Positions 28,331 through 37,322 of a stretch of 64,000 nt of DNA are shown here, piece after piece. The position numbers and the translations under genes are program-made. This DNA is from Rugosibacter sp. Its GTDB lineage: Bacteria > Pseudomonadota > Gammaproteobacteria > Burkholderiales > Rhodocyclaceae. The notes below the pieces were generated by a model that did no database searches, was not told the origin of the DNA, and saw only the letters and a list, made by a program, of their open reading frames with translations. How positions within the stretch are numbered: position 1 is the first letter of the stretch; every line of letters begins with the position of its first letter. The DNA is taken from assembly GCA_004322535.1 (NCBI GenBank), contig SCUZ01000056.1, positions 1 through 64,000 of the forward strand, read 5' to 3'.

Positions 28331-29326
28331 ATGAGCCAAACTTTCTCAACTGCTGACCGGAGTAATCTTGCCCTTGCCATGGGCCGCCGTGTCCTGGAAA
28401 TCGAAGCCGCCGCCGTAGCAGCGCTGGCGCATCGCCTGGGTGATGAATTCAAAGCGGCAGTTGAGTTGATACTCGAAACTCATGGTCGAGTGATTGTGAG
28501 CGGGCTGGGCAAATCGGGTCACGTAGCGCGCAAAATTGCCGCCACGCTTGCCAGTACCGGTACCCCGGCTTATTTCGTGCACGCGGCCGAAGCCGTGCAT
28601 GGCGACTTGGGCATGATCACTCGTGATGACGTGCTTATCGCCTTGTCCAACTCAGGGGAGAACGATGAACTGCTCACCATCGTGCCCCTGGTTAAGCGGC
28701 TGGGTGGACGACTTATCGCCATCACAGGCAATGCTACTTCATCCTTGGCCCAAGCGGCGGATGTGCATCTTGATGCTCATGTCGACCAGGAGGCCTGCCC
28801 GTTGAATCTGGCCCCCACAGCCAGCACAACCGCTGCACTGGCGCTGGGCGATGCGCTGGCAGTCGCGCTCTTGGATGCACGCGGGTTTGGCGAAGAAGAC
28901 TTCGCCCGCTCGCACCCAGGCGGCACCTTGGGACGCAAGCTGCTCACCCATGTAAGCGATGTCATGCAAATTAATGTTCCCAGCGTGATCATGACACAAC
29001 TCGTACCCGCTGCGCTTTCCGCCATGACTCAAGGAGGAATGGGTATGGTCGTAGTGTATGCAGATGCGACCAACGCCACGCCCTTCGGCATTTTTACCGA
29101 CGGCGACTTACGCCGCGCGATGGCGCGTCTGGGTGATTTACGTACCATTGCGGTAAGCGATGTCATGACGCCTAACCCGAGGAGCATCGAGGCTCGCCGG
29201 CTAGCCGTAGAAGCGGTGGAAATGATGGAAATGCACAAGGTAAACCAATTAGTCGTTGTCGATGATCAAGGCAAACTTTGCGGTGCCCTGAACATGCACG
29301 ATTTATTTCGCGCCAAGGTAGTCTGA
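28331..29326 (+). CDS. kdsD: D-arabinose-5-phosphate isomerase
   Basis: First enzyme of Kdo synthesis: ribulose-5-phosphate to arabinose-5-phosphate. ATG 28331 gives 331 residues (E. coli KdsD 328). A SIS sugar-isomerase domain (about 40-180) contains VSGLGKSGHVARKIAATLAS and ALSNSGENDELL; two CBS domains fill the C-terminal third (SDVMQINVPSVIM, FGIFTDGDLRRAM and SDVMTPNPRSIEA). It opens the kdsD-kdsC-lptC-lptA operon and overlaps kdsC by one base (TGATG). A TATAAT sits at 28297-28302 but without a good -35. Confidence 0.95.
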   Translation: MSQTFSTADRSNLALAMGRRVLEIEAAAVAALAHRLGDEFKAAVELILETHGRVIVSGLGKSGHVARKIAATLASTGTPAYFVHAAEAVHGDLGMITRDDVLIALSNSGENDELLTIVPLVKRLGGRLIAITGNATSSLAQAADVHLDAHVDQEACPLNLAPTASTTAALALGDALAVALLDARGFGEEDFARSHPGGTLGRKLLTHVSDVMQINVPSVIMTQLVPAALSAMTQGGMGMVVVYADATNATPFGIFTDGDLRRAMARLGDLRTIAVSDVMTPNPRSIEARRLAVEAVEMMEMHKVNQLVVVDDQGKLCGALNMHDLFRAKVV

Positions 29327-29865
29327 TGAATACCCCGCTAACGAATTCACACCAAAATAAAGCCGCCAACATTGCCCTCATGGGATTTGATGTCGATGGC
29401 GTACTCACCGATGGCACGCTGTACTTCACCTCGGCAGGTGATGAAATGAAGGCTTTTTCCAGCCTTGACGGCCATGGCCTTCGACTGCTTCAGCACGTCG
29501 GTATCGAGGTAGTCATCATTAGTGGCCGCCGCTCGCGCGCACTTGAACTTCGCGCCCAGAATCTGGGCATCGAATCCCTGCATATGGGTATTGAAGATAA
29601 GCGCAGCGTGATGAAAAAACTCATCGAGCAACGCGGGCTTGATTTTACGCGCGCAGGGTACATGGGCGACGATGTGGTTGATCTACCCATCCTCCGCGCC
29701 TGCGGCTTTTCAGCCACCACGGCGGACGCCCATGCTGAAGTCATTAGTCGCGTCGACTACGTTGCCAGCAAAGGTGGCGGCAAAGGTGCAGCACGTGAAG
29801 TCTGTGACTTGATTCTGCGGGCCCAAGGCCATTGGGATAAGCTCATGGCTGACTATTTGTCATGA
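29326..29865 (+). CDS. kdsC: Kdo-8-phosphate phosphatase
   Basis: HAD-superfamily phosphatase that removes phosphate from Kdo-8-P. The start overlaps the kdsD stop (TGATG at 29324-29328), giving 179 residues. Motif I is FDVDGVLTDG (nucleophile D22, D24), motif II VVIISGRRS, and the last HAD motif GYMGDDVVDLPIL. It lacks a large cap domain, as usual for the tetrameric KdsC. It is the second gene of the Kdo/LPS transport operon. Confidence 0.95.
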   Translation: MNTPLTNSHQNKAANIALMGFDVDGVLTDGTLYFTSAGDEMKAFSSLDGHGLRLLQHVGIEVVIISGRRSRALELRAQNLGIESLHMGIEDKRSVMKKLIEQRGLDFTRAGYMGDDVVDLPILRACGFSATTADAHAEVISRVDYVASKGGGKGAAREVCDLILRAQGHWDKLMADYLS

Positions 29866-29883
29866 GTCTGGCACAAGACTGAC

Positions 29884-30459
29884 ATGAGAGATCGCTCTTC
29901 GATGTTCGTGCCGCTCGCGCTAATGATGCTCTTGGTAGGCATTACTTACTGGATCAGCCATATCATGGAGGGGTCTGCTGCATCAGGTCCACCACGACAT
30001 GATCCGGATTACATCATTTCGCACTTCAATATACGAAAATTTGATATCGATGGCATGCTGCAGCACACACTGATTGCCGAAAAAATGACGCATTATCCTG
30101 ACGACGATACAACGCTTGTGATCAGTCCGCATCTCATCAGCCATCGCTCCCCGCAAACCGAGATTTTTGCGCAGCAAGCGCTGGTCAGCAAAGACTCAAA
30201 AGAAATCGACTTCATCAATGACGTTCGGGTAGTGCGTCAAGCAATCGATACACAAGCACTTTCCACCCTCATGAAAACCCGCCTGCTCAAGGTTTTTCCC
30301 GATGACGAAACTGGCTATACCTTAACCCCAGTCACTATTGCACAGGGCAAAAGCATCATCAACGGTAGCCGTCTCGAGATCAACAACAAATCCGGTATTT
30401 CGGTGCTGCATGGCCGTGTGACCGGCACCCTTTACCGCAACCAGGTCACCTCGCCATGA
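29884..30459 (+). CDS. lptC: LPS export ABC transporter periplasmic protein LptC
   Basis: Bitopic inner-membrane protein that receives lipopolysaccharide from LptB2FG and passes it to LptA. The 191-residue product has one N-terminal membrane segment (VPLALMMLLVGITYWIS) and a beta-rich periplasmic domain with the conserved core HDPDYIISHFNIRKFDIDG. Sequence similarity in this family is low, but position after kdsC and the 4-base overlap with lptA settle the call. Confidence 0.9.
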   Translation: MRDRSSMFVPLALMMLLVGITYWISHIMEGSAASGPPRHDPDYIISHFNIRKFDIDGMLQHTLIAEKMTHYPDDDTTLVISPHLISHRSPQTEIFAQQALVSKDSKEIDFINDVRVVRQAIDTQALSTLMKTRLLKVFPDDETGYTLTPVTIAQGKSIINGSRLEINNKSGISVLHGRVTGTLYRNQVTSP

Positions 30460-31109
30460 CACCTTTCCGCTACACCTCTCACCACGTATTGTCCTGCATC
30501 ACCCTTGCCTTACTGATGAGCGGATCTCCCGCTGCTCAAGCCGAAAAGGCAGATCGCGACAAACCCACCAATATCGAAGCGGATACCGTCACCGTCGATG
30601 ACATAAAAAAAATACAGATTTTTGAAGGCAATGTGCAATTAACCAAAGGCACCTTGATTTTTCGTGCCGAGCGCATTGTCGTAACGCAAGATGAAAACGG
30701 CTTTCAGCATAGCGTTTCCACGGGCACAAACACACTGCCACGCTTTCGTCAAAAACGCGAAGGGCGCGATGAATACATTGAGGGCGAGGCCGAGCGTATT
30801 GAGTACGATACAAAAACCGAAAAAACAGACTTTTACACTCGTGCCTGGGTCAAAAGCGGGATGGATGAAGTACGTGGCCAATTCATCTCTTACGATGGAA
30901 AAGCAGAAAACTATGTGGTGACCAGCGGACCCAACGGCACCCGTGCCAAACCTGGCAGCAACGAGCGTGTTCGGGCTGTCATTCAACCGCGCAACACCAG
31001 ACCCGCAAACGCCACACCTGCATCACCGAAACCGTCCCCGCGAGCAGACGGCATTTCTTTGAAAGAAACAGCAACACTTAGCGCCCCACGCAAGGAGACT
31101 GCGGAATGA
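30456..31109 (+). CDS. lptA: LPS transport periplasmic protein LptA
   Basis: Periplasmic bridge protein of the Lpt machine that carries LPS to the outer membrane. The start ATG 30456 overlaps the lptC stop (ATGA). A signal peptide ends near AAQAEKA; the OstA-like core follows with NIEADTVTVDDIKKIQIFEG and NVQLTKGTLIFRAERIVVTQ. The 217-residue product has a Pro/Arg/Ala-rich tail of about 45 residues beyond the OstA domain, likely unstructured. Its own stop overlaps the start of an enoyl-CoA hydratase gene, where lptB is normally found. Confidence 0.92.
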   Translation: MTPFRYTSHHVLSCITLALLMSGSPAAQAEKADRDKPTNIEADTVTVDDIKKIQIFEGNVQLTKGTLIFRAERIVVTQDENGFQHSVSTGTNTLPRFRQKREGRDEYIEGEAERIEYDTKTEKTDFYTRAWVKSGMDEVRGQFISYDGKAENYVVTSGPNGTRAKPGSNERVRAVIQPRNTRPANATPASPKPSPRADGISLKETATLSAPRKETAE

Positions 31110-31882
31110 ATTACGAAAATATCATCGTCGCAACTCATGGCAAAGTCGGGCTTATCACCCTACACCGCCCTGAAGTACTCAATGCCCTGAATGATGGGTT
31201 GATCAATGATCTGGGTACGGCTTTACGAGTTTTTGAAGCAGATGAAAACATCGGCTGCATTGTGGTCACTGGCTCAGAAAAAGCCTTTGCCGCCGGTGCT
31301 GATATTGCCGCGATGGTGAATTGGGATTACATGGAGGTCTATAAAACTAATTTCATCACGCGCAACTGGGACTGCATCGCTCAATGCCGCAAACCCGTCA
31401 TTGCCGCAGTTGCTGGCTTCGCCTTGGGCGGTGGGTGTGAGCTGGCTATGACCTGCGACATGATTTATGCAGCCGACAACGCCAAATTTGGCCAACCGGA
31501 AGTCAAGCTTGGCATTCTGCCGGGTGCAGGAGGGACGCAGCGCCTGCCACGCGCCGTTGGTAAAGCCAAAGCCATGGACCTCTGCCTTAGTGCCCGCATG
31601 ATGGATGCTGAAGAAGCAGAACGCTGCGGCCTTGTCGCACGCATTATCCCCGCAGCCAAACTCATGGAAGAAACGCTTGCCGCTGCGACTATCATCGCCA
31701 ACTTTTCGTTACCCATGCTAATGATGATCAAAGAGAGCGTGAATCGTGCATGGGAATCCAGCCTGCATGAAGGTTTGCTGTTCGAGCGCCGCACCATTCA
31801 TGCCGCTTTTGCCATGAATGACCGCAAAGAAGGTATGGAAGCCTTTCTGCAAAAAAGAAAACCCGCTTTCAAAAACCGGTAA
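31106..31882 (+). CDS. Enoyl-CoA hydratase (crotonase family)
   Basis: Hydrates trans-2-enoyl-CoA to 3-hydroxyacyl-CoA in fatty acid or related acyl-CoA breakdown. The 258-residue product carries the oxyanion segment [10 protein letters not shown] and both catalytic glutamates: E112 in [11 protein letters not shown] and E132 in [16 protein letters not shown], so it should be a true hydratase. Its ATG overlaps the lptA stop codon (ATGA), giving translational coupling to the LPS transport operon. In related genomes lptB usually comes here; its absence suggests a rearrangement, with lptB elsewhere. The downstream phasin gene is part of PHA metabolism, to which a hydratase might contribute monomers; this is inference. 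Confidence 0.93.
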   Translation: MNYENIIVATHGKVGLITLHRPEVLNALNDGLINDLGTALRVFEADENIGCIVVTGSEKAFAAGADIAAMVNWDYMEVYKTNFITRNWDCIAQCRKPVIAAVAGFALGGGCELAMTCDMIYAADNAKFGQPEVKLGILPGAGGTQRLPRAVGKAKAMDLCLSARMMDAEEAERCGLVARIIPAAKLMEETLAAATIIANFSLPMLMMIKESVNRAWESSLHEGLLFERRTIHAAFAMNDRKEGMEAFLQKRKPAFKNR

Positions 31883-32257
31883 AGCTGGCAAAGCGATGTT
31901 CATGCCTGTCGAGAACGGCAAAAAATTACTCTGCTATTTTTATTGCTCCGCGTTATTTTTTTTAAATATTTTTTAAATTAAATAATAAGTAATTGTTTTA
32001 ATTGATAGTTTAATTTAATAAATTTTTGTGCTTTGCAGCAAAAATAGCTTGACATTCGAATTTATCTACTTATAATTCGAATCATGTTGCAACGCACCAT
32101 TTCTCTAAAAGTATCTGGAGTGAAGAAGTCGGTGTTCAGAGTTAAGGGTTGTGATTGAAGTTTAGTTTTCTTGTCTTAACAACTAGTTTTATTTATTTAG
32201 AACTGACCTGCAGCTACCGCCATTCAACTTTTTTAATTTACTTTTAAAGGACTTATC
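31883..32257. other. 375-bp AT-rich region with the phasin promoter
   Basis: No gene. The first half is very AT-rich (runs of T and A around 31955-32040). It contains the promoter and twin palindromes at 32049-32082, leaving about 175 nt of untranslated leader before the phasin start. Confidence 0.7.
32049..32082 (+). promoter_or_regulatory. Sigma-70 promoter with twin ATTCGAAT palindromes before the phasin gene
   Basis: TTGACA (32049-32054), 16 bases, TATAAT (32071-32076): both hexamers match consensus. The palindrome ATTCGAAT occurs twice, at 32054-32061 and 32075-32082, centres 21 bp apart (two helical turns), overlapping the end of the -35 box and the end of the -10 box. This geometry suits a dimeric repressor binding one face of the promoter. 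Which protein binds is unknown; a PHA-responsive repressor would be a natural candidate. Confidence 0.7.
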
Positions 32258-32821
32258 ATGAACAAATTACCTGCTCAATTTGCCGAGGCCAACAAAGCCA
32301 GCGTCGAAGCCATGTTGACCATTGCCAACACCGTTTTTGCCAGCGCTGAGCGCTTGGCTGCACTTAACCTGAACACTGCCCGCACGATGCTTGAAGACAG
32401 CGTTGCAAACACCAAGGCATTGCTTTCTGCTAAAGACATTCAAGAACTGGCCAGCATGCAAGCAACATTGGCTCAGCCCTCACTCGAAAAAGCAGTTGCC
32501 TACTCACGCAGTGTGTATGAAATCGCTACGCAGACTCAAAGTGAGTTGGCCAAGGTTTCTGAAGCACAAATAGCTGAAATGAAAGCTGGCTTGGCCAACA
32601 CCCTGGATCAGGCACTCAAAAATGCACCTGCAGGTTCAGAAGTAGCTGTTGCTGCTGTTAAATCAGCAATTGCTGCTGCTAATTCCGCATATGACAATAT
32701 GACCAAGGCTGCCAAACAAGTAACCGATATGGCTGAAGCAAACGTCGCTGCTGCGACAACGGCAACCATCCATGCCGTAGGCTCCAGCAGTTCCTCTGCA
32801 AAAAGCAAAAAGTCTGCTTAA
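32258..32821 (+). CDS. Phasin, PHA granule-associated protein
   Basis: Phasins coat polyhydroxyalkanoate granules and limit coalescence. The 187-residue product is almost entirely helical, Ala/Lys/Glu-rich, without cysteine or membrane segment. The segments NKLPAQFAEANKASVEAMLT, ALNLNTARTMLEDSVANTKA and TQSELAKVSEAQIAEMK fit the Phasin_2 domain of betaproteobacteria, and the C-terminus is a flexible Ser/Ala/Lys tail. A strong ribosome-binding site (AAAGGA) precedes the start. It has its own consensus promoter with twin palindromes and a strong terminator, as expected of an abundant regulated protein. Confidence 0.9.
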   Translation: MNKLPAQFAEANKASVEAMLTIANTVFASAERLAALNLNTARTMLEDSVANTKALLSAKDIQELASMQATLAQPSLEKAVAYSRSVYEIATQTQSELAKVSEAQIAEMKAGLANTLDQALKNAPAGSEVAVAAVKSAIAAANSAYDNMTKAAKQVTDMAEANVAAATTATIHAVGSSSSSAKSKKSA

Positions 32822-32870
32822 TTACTTTTTAGCAACAAATTAGTTCTATGTAGGTGTACCGTCTCCTCCT

Positions 32871-32923
32871 CCAGTCCGCAAAGGACTGGTTTAAACCCGA
32901 TACCTCGGTATCGGGTTTTTTTT
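32871..32923 (+). terminator. Tandem hairpins ending in a Rho-independent terminator after the phasin gene
   Basis: First hairpin CCAGTCC / GGACTGG with a 5-base loop (32871-32889), then AACCCGATACC paired to GGTATCGGGTT (32894-32917) followed by a run of eight T. The second is a classic terminator. Confidence 0.92.
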
Positions 32924-32954
32924 ATTCTTTTTTAGAGGACGGGAGCGCGCTTTA

Positions 32955-33120
32955 AAAAGTCGGCGCTGGTGATACGCCGCAAAGCAAGTGCCTTGGAGTT
33001 CGCTGCAAGGCCTTGAATCCGACCGCAGGAAATGCAGAGCCGATCGAAGGAGGTGCAAAACGGATCACAAAAAATTCCTGAACCCGTTATGGGGCAGAGC
33101 CGTCGCTGAAAAGTCCCTTG
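32955..33120 (+). repeat. Intergenic composite copy of the repeat family
   Basis: The first 26 bases match the reference at 25 of 26 positions (CGCCGC at the end). Shared blocks with 17501-17620 follow: GAATCCGACCGCAGGAAATG at 33015-33034, a second partial unit CCGATCGAAGGAGGTGC, then GAACCCGTTATGGG with GCAGAGCCGT at 33080-33103 and CTGAAAAG after it. Within the copy, two adjacent 21-base units (33019 and 33040 onward) resemble each other, so it contains a degenerate tandem repeat. Confidence 0.8.
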
Positions 33121-33151
33121 AGAAAAAGGCCAAACGAAAATCAGTACGCAA

Positions 33152-33496
33152 TCAAGACAAACCGAGCAACTCCACCTCAAATACCAGCGTCGCATTCGGC
33201 GGAATAATGCCACCTGCACCGCGTGCGCCGTAGCCAAGATCAGACGGAATCGTCAATGTCCGCGTGCCACCAACTTTCATGCCGACGACGCCTTCATCCC
33301 AGCCAGCAATGACTCGACGTCCACCCAGTAAAAACTCGAATGGCTCATTGCGGTCTTTGCTTGAATCAAATTTACGTCCATCGGTCAGCCAGCCCGTGTA
33401 ATGTACGGTGACTACTTGTCCAGCACACGCTTGTTCGCCGGCTCCTTCAATAGTATCTTCAATTTCCAAGCCACTGGCAGTTGTTATTTGATTCAT
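33152..33496 (-). CDS. FKBP-type peptidyl-prolyl isomerase
   Basis: Small cytoplasmic cis-trans prolyl isomerase. The start at ATG 33496 gives 114 residues, a single FKBP domain. Family landmarks are [57 protein letters not shown] and [14 protein letters not shown], with the usual aromatic pocket residues. The frame runs further upstream but only within the next gene. It is the last gene of a minus-strand run after the GGDEF-EAL gene (28-bp gap). Confidence 0.94.
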   Translation of the reverse strand: MNQITTASGLEIEDTIEGAGEQACAGQVVTVHYTGWLTDGRKFDSSKDRNEPFEFLLGGRRVIAGWDEGVVGMKVGGTRTLTIPSDLGYGARGAGGIIPPNATLVFEVELLGLS

Positions 33497-33524
33497 GTTT
33501 CTTGGCTCCGATAAGTTAATTTGA

Positions 33525-35759
33525 TCAAAAGGAAATATGCTGCTGCATGCCTTGCGGAATAGCCGGACTGAAGATACTATCCGCTGCTTCTGCTGGCAAG
33601 GAACGAGAAAAAAGATATCCTTGAAATTTGTGGCAGCCCAGCCTGATGAGTGCATTGAGCTGATCCAGTCGCTCAACCCCTTCAGCAATAGTTTCCAGCC
33701 CCATGCTTTCCGCCAGGCCGACAACGGCTGTCACGATAGCAACATCATCCGAATCTGTTGTGACATCACACACAAAACTCTGATCAATCTTGAGTTTATG
33801 CACATGAAAACGCTTGAGATAACTCAAGCTTGAATAACCTGTACCAAAATCGTCAATGGCGATTCTTACGCCAAGCGCCGCCAGTTCATCCAGTATCGAG
33901 ATCGTTTCGTGAGCATCATGCATCAAGCTGGATTCTGTAATTTCCAATTCAAGAAAATTCGCTGGCTGGCCCGTTTCCAAAAGAATTCGACGAACGGTAT
34001 CCGCCAATCCCGGCTGACGGAACTGTCGCGGTGACAAATTGACGGAAATCGGCACCACCAGCCTGCCAGCTTCTTGCCACAAGTGATTTTGACGCAACGC
34101 CTCGGCGAGTACCCATTCCCCTAAAGGCACGATCAGCCCGGTTTCTTCCGCAATTGAAATAAAGTCGCTCGGCATAATCAACCCATGCACTGGATCGTTC
34201 CAGCGAACCAAAGCCTCCATACCACAAACAGTTCGACTACCCCAATCTATGAGCGGCTGATAATGCAGCACCATTTGTCCGGTTTTGATCGCTTGCTGCA
34301 AACGCTGTTCTATCGCGAAAAACCGTGATGCCTGTTCATCCATTTTCGACGAATATAAACGAAACGTATTGCGCCCCGCGTCTTTAGCGTGATACATCGC
34401 CGCATCGGCGTTTTTCATTAATACTAATGCATCGCTTGCATCATCCGGGTAAATACTGATCCCTATCGATGGCGTCACTTGCAACGAATACTTCTCGATC
34501 ATGATCGTGGGCTCTAGAACGGCCAAAATCTTTTCAGCCACCAGCAAGGCATCGCCGACAGAAGAAATTTCATGCAAAAGAATGACGAACTCATCACCGC
34601 CGATGCGCGACACGGTATCGACAGCACGTACGACGCCGGTCAATCGCTGAGCCACCTGCTTGAGCAATTCGTCACCAATCGCATGGCCGAGCGTATCATT
34701 AATTTTCTTGAAGTGATCCAGATCAAGAAACATCACAGCGGCTTGGTGATTATTGCGTTGCCCACTGGCTAACACTTGTTCCAGGCGGTCATGGAGTAGC
34801 ATCCGATTAGGCAATCCAGTCAAACTGTCATGATGCGCAATCTCCCATACATTCCGCTCAGCGCGTATGCGTTCTGATATTTCCTGCTGCAGCTGAACTA
34901 CCACTGATTCAAGTTCTTTGGTGCGCTCCTGAACACGGCTTTCAAGTATGTCACGGGCATCGCGCAAGGTTTCTTCTGCCAACCGACGATCAGTAATGTC
35001 CTCGAGCATCCAAACCGCACCCGCCTTGGGATGCGCGGCATCAAAGGCCGTTCCCACCATACGCAGCCACGATGAGCGTCCGTCATCATGCAAATATTTT
35101 TGCTCGGTACTAAAAACCAGTCCCAATTGGAACTGCAACGAGGCGAATTGCTGGAGGCGATCATACATCCCACTGTCCGGGAAAAACAGATCCTCCGATT
35201 GATCACCCGATAACTCGGCAACCATGCGCCGAAGTGCTTCCCAGCGCTGATTACTTCGCACAATCCGGCTTTCCCTGATAATGGCAACCCCCATGGCCTG
35301 CGATTCAAAAATTGCCGTCAGTTCATGAGTTCGGTTCTCCAAAGCCTGCGTAATCAACCGCTCTTCCGTAATATCTTCAATGGTCCACAGGGTGCCATCA
35401 ACAACATGCTGCGGATTAATTGCCCGTCCGCGTAAACGACACCATACACGGCAACCATCTTTGCGCTGCATTTCATAGTCAGTCTGAAATAACTCGCCCG
35501 CCATAAGCGGGCTACTGGCAATCACCCCCAGTGACTCATAATCCTTCTCACTCGGATAAAGCACCACCGCTTGCCGTCCGACGAGCTCTTCAACCGTATA
35601 ACCAAAGATCGCCGCGCACTGTTCATTCGCCTGCACCAGTAAGCTCTGCCGGGTAAACAATATCCCGATAGGCGCGTTCTTCATGATCGCATCCAGCCCT
35701 AGCTGAGCAGTCATGGGGCGGGGTGCTAACAGCGGCGTAGCTGTCTTCATGGCATCCAT
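33525..35759 (-). CDS. PAS-PAS-GGDEF-EAL cyclic-di-GMP protein
   Basis: Cytoplasmic sensor that can make and degrade cyclic di-GMP. Of its 744 residues, about 15-265 form two PAS domains, each followed by a PAC-like stretch ([12 protein letters not shown] and [16 protein letters not shown]), a short coiled linker precedes the GGDEF domain (motif SRIGGDEF near 386, with inhibitory RxxD five residues before it), and the EAL domain follows (EALVRW near 515, [32 protein letters not shown]). All catalytic motifs look intact, so it may be bifunctional. No membrane segment is seen. Its start overlaps the stop of the GarR-like gene by one base (TAATG), so the two are cotranslated. Confidence 0.95.
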   Translation of the reverse strand: MDAMKTATPLLAPRPMTAQLGLDAIMKNAPIGILFTRQSLLVQANEQCAAIFGYTVEELVGRQAVVLYPSEKDYESLGVIASSPLMAGELFQTDYEMQRKDGCRVWCRLRGRAINPQHVVDGTLWTIEDITEERLITQALENRTHELTAIFESQAMGVAIIRESRIVRSNQRWEALRRMVAELSGDQSEDLFFPDSGMYDRLQQFASLQFQLGLVFSTEQKYLHDDGRSSWLRMVGTAFDAAHPKAGAVWMLEDITDRRLAEETLRDARDILESRVQERTKELESVVVQLQQEISERIRAERNVWEIAHHDSLTGLPNRMLLHDRLEQVLASGQRNNHQAAVMFLDLDHFKKINDTLGHAIGDELLKQVAQRLTGVVRAVDTVSRIGGDEFVILLHEISSVGDALLVAEKILAVLEPTIMIEKYSLQVTPSIGISIYPDDASDALVLMKNADAAMYHAKDAGRNTFRLYSSKMDEQASRFFAIEQRLQQAIKTGQMVLHYQPLIDWGSRTVCGMEALVRWNDPVHGLIMPSDFISIAEETGLIVPLGEWVLAEALRQNHLWQEAGRLVVPISVNLSPRQFRQPGLADTVRRILLETGQPANFLELEITESSLMHDAHETISILDELAALGVRIAIDDFGTGYSSLSYLKRFHVHKLKIDQSFVCDVTTDSDDVAIVTAVVGLAESMGLETIAEGVERLDQLNALIRLGCHKFQGYLFSRSLPAEAADSIFSPAIPQGMQQHISF

Positions 35760-36667
35760 TAAATTTCTTTCTTAGCTGGGCTGTTATTTCCCGAGGCTGC
35801 TGAACCGATTTTTTCGAGGAACTGCAGCACAGCAACCGTATCCGACTCGCCCATCCCGCTACCCACCAGTGCATTAAATACCTGCGCTGCAGCAGCAGCT
35901 GCAGGCAGCATCAGGCCCAGGCGATGCGCCTCATTCATCACGATGCATAAATCCTTCTGCTGCATCCATGCCTTAAATCCCGGGGAAAATTGTCGATCCA
36001 GCATGCGCTGGCCATGATTTTCCAGAATCCTTGAATAGGCAGAACCACCCAACAATGCCTCCCGCACCCGTGCCGGATCGGCGCCACTCTGCTGTGCAAA
36101 ATTCAACGCCTCTGCTACCGCCAGCACAGTAACTCCGCCAAGTATCTGGTTACAGGCTTTAGCTACTTGGCCTGTACCGCACTCACCAATCCAGGTCACC
36201 GTTTTACCCATGCACAAGAACACCGGCTTGATCTCTTCAAACACCTCGCGAGCACCGCCCGCCATAATGGTCAATGTGGCATTGATCGCGCCGATTTCCC
36301 CCCCTGAAACCGGCGCATCAAGAAACTTAATCCCTTGTTCAGCCAGACGTCGACCAATCCGGCGTGCTGCATCGGGGGCAATCGTACTCATGTCTATGAC
36401 GCATAAACCTGCCTTCGCGCCAGCAATAAGGCCTTCCTCCCCCAAGCAAACGGTCTCGACATCCGGGCTGTCAGACACCATGGTAATAACCACATCGGCA
36501 TGTTGCGCAACACCCGCAGGATGTTCATGGATCACAGCTGACGTCTTAGCAAACGGCACTAAAGAGGCTTCACGACGCGCCCACAAATGCAGTGTATGGC
36601 CGGCCTGTGCCAAATGAAGCGCCATTGGCCGACCCATCAAACCCAAACCAATAAAACCAATGTTCAT
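35759..36667 (-). CDS. GarR-like 3-hydroxyacid dehydrogenase
   Basis: NAD(P)-dependent beta-hydroxyacid dehydrogenase of the 2-hydroxy-3-oxopropionate (tartronate semialdehyde) reductase family. The start at ATG 36667 gives 302 residues; N-terminal IGFIGLGLMGRPMALHLAQ is the Rossmann motif, FLDAPVSGGEIGA is the substrate-binding signature and GQVAKACNQILGG holds the catalytic lysine. The in-vivo substrate is uncertain among tartronate semialdehyde, glyoxylate or 3-hydroxyisobutyrate-like acids. It is translationally coupled to the cyclic-di-GMP gene, a pairing without an evident metabolic reason. Confidence 0.9.
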   Translation of the reverse strand: MNIGFIGLGLMGRPMALHLAQAGHTLHLWARREASLVPFAKTSAVIHEHPAGVAQHADVVITMVSDSPDVETVCLGEEGLIAGAKAGLCVIDMSTIAPDAARRIGRRLAEQGIKFLDAPVSGGEIGAINATLTIMAGGAREVFEEIKPVFLCMGKTVTWIGECGTGQVAKACNQILGGVTVLAVAEALNFAQQSGADPARVREALLGGSAYSRILENHGQRMLDRQFSPGFKAWMQQKDLCIVMNEAHRLGLMLPAAAAAAQVFNALVGSGMGESDTVAVLQFLEKIGSAASGNNSPAKKEI

Positions 36668-36689
36668 TGTGTTATTTCCATTAATCAAT

Positions 36690-37304
36690 TCAACTAATCG
36701 CCCGAGCAATCAGCGCCACATATTGTTCCGGTAAACACAGCGCGCCTGATACAGCGAACTGATGGGCGTTATCCGACATTTTCTGCCATGTTTTACGAAT
36801 GATATCGATCCATTTTTCTTCATCGTAATCCGGTTTGCTGGCCACAAAACTGGCCATATAGTGCTCAATAAAAACCAAGCCAGCAACATCTTCCAGTAAC
36901 TGGCTATCCGGATTATGCTTCAGACGCCGTTTCGCAATGGCCGCTTGCGTGCGTTCAAGTGTGCTTTCTGTGCGATCCGCCGCATACCCTGCCTGCTGCA
37001 TCAAAGTCCCGGCAAGTTCGGCATGCATGCGATACAGGCCTGTGCGCCACTGAAAATAGCCCTCTTTAGTCAGCGGATAATCACTGCGAGGCACGCTCCA
37101 GCGACGAATATGTTGCGCACGCACTGCCAACTGTACCGCCTCGTCTGCATCGGGCGCATAGCGATGCAGCATCTCGCTCATGCGCTGGCTATAGAGCAGC
37201 TCTTTGGGCTGACCCTCATCCTGGTTCGGGTCTTCACGATTCACTGCATCAAACAGCGCCATCGCCCGGGCAAAACGCGCCGCACTTTCGGTAAGCTCTT
37301 TCAT
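36690..37304 (-). CDS. DUF4202 family protein
   Basis: Conserved protein of unknown function with the DUF4202 pattern: FDAVNREDPNQ near the N-terminus, AVRAQHIRRWSVPRSDYPLT, and LEDVAGLVFIEHYMASFV. The histidines in QHIRRW and the acidic residues in LEDVA give it an HD-like look, but no catalysis is established to my knowledge. The product has about 204 residues from ATG 37304; a TTG at 37310 with AAGGA closer upstream is an alternative. It sits between argJ and the GarR-like gene, 18 and 22 bp from them. Confidence 0.85.
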   Translation of the reverse strand: MKELTESAARFARAMALFDAVNREDPNQDEGQPKELLYSQRMSEMLHRYAPDADEAVQLAVRAQHIRRWSVPRSDYPLTKEGYFQWRTGLYRMHAELAGTLMQQAGYAADRTESTLERTQAAIAKRRLKHNPDSQLLEDVAGLVFIEHYMASFVASKPDYDEEKWIDIIRKTWQKMSDNAHQFAVSGALCLPEQYVALIARAIS

Positions 37305-37322
37305 GGACAAATCTTTTCCTTA

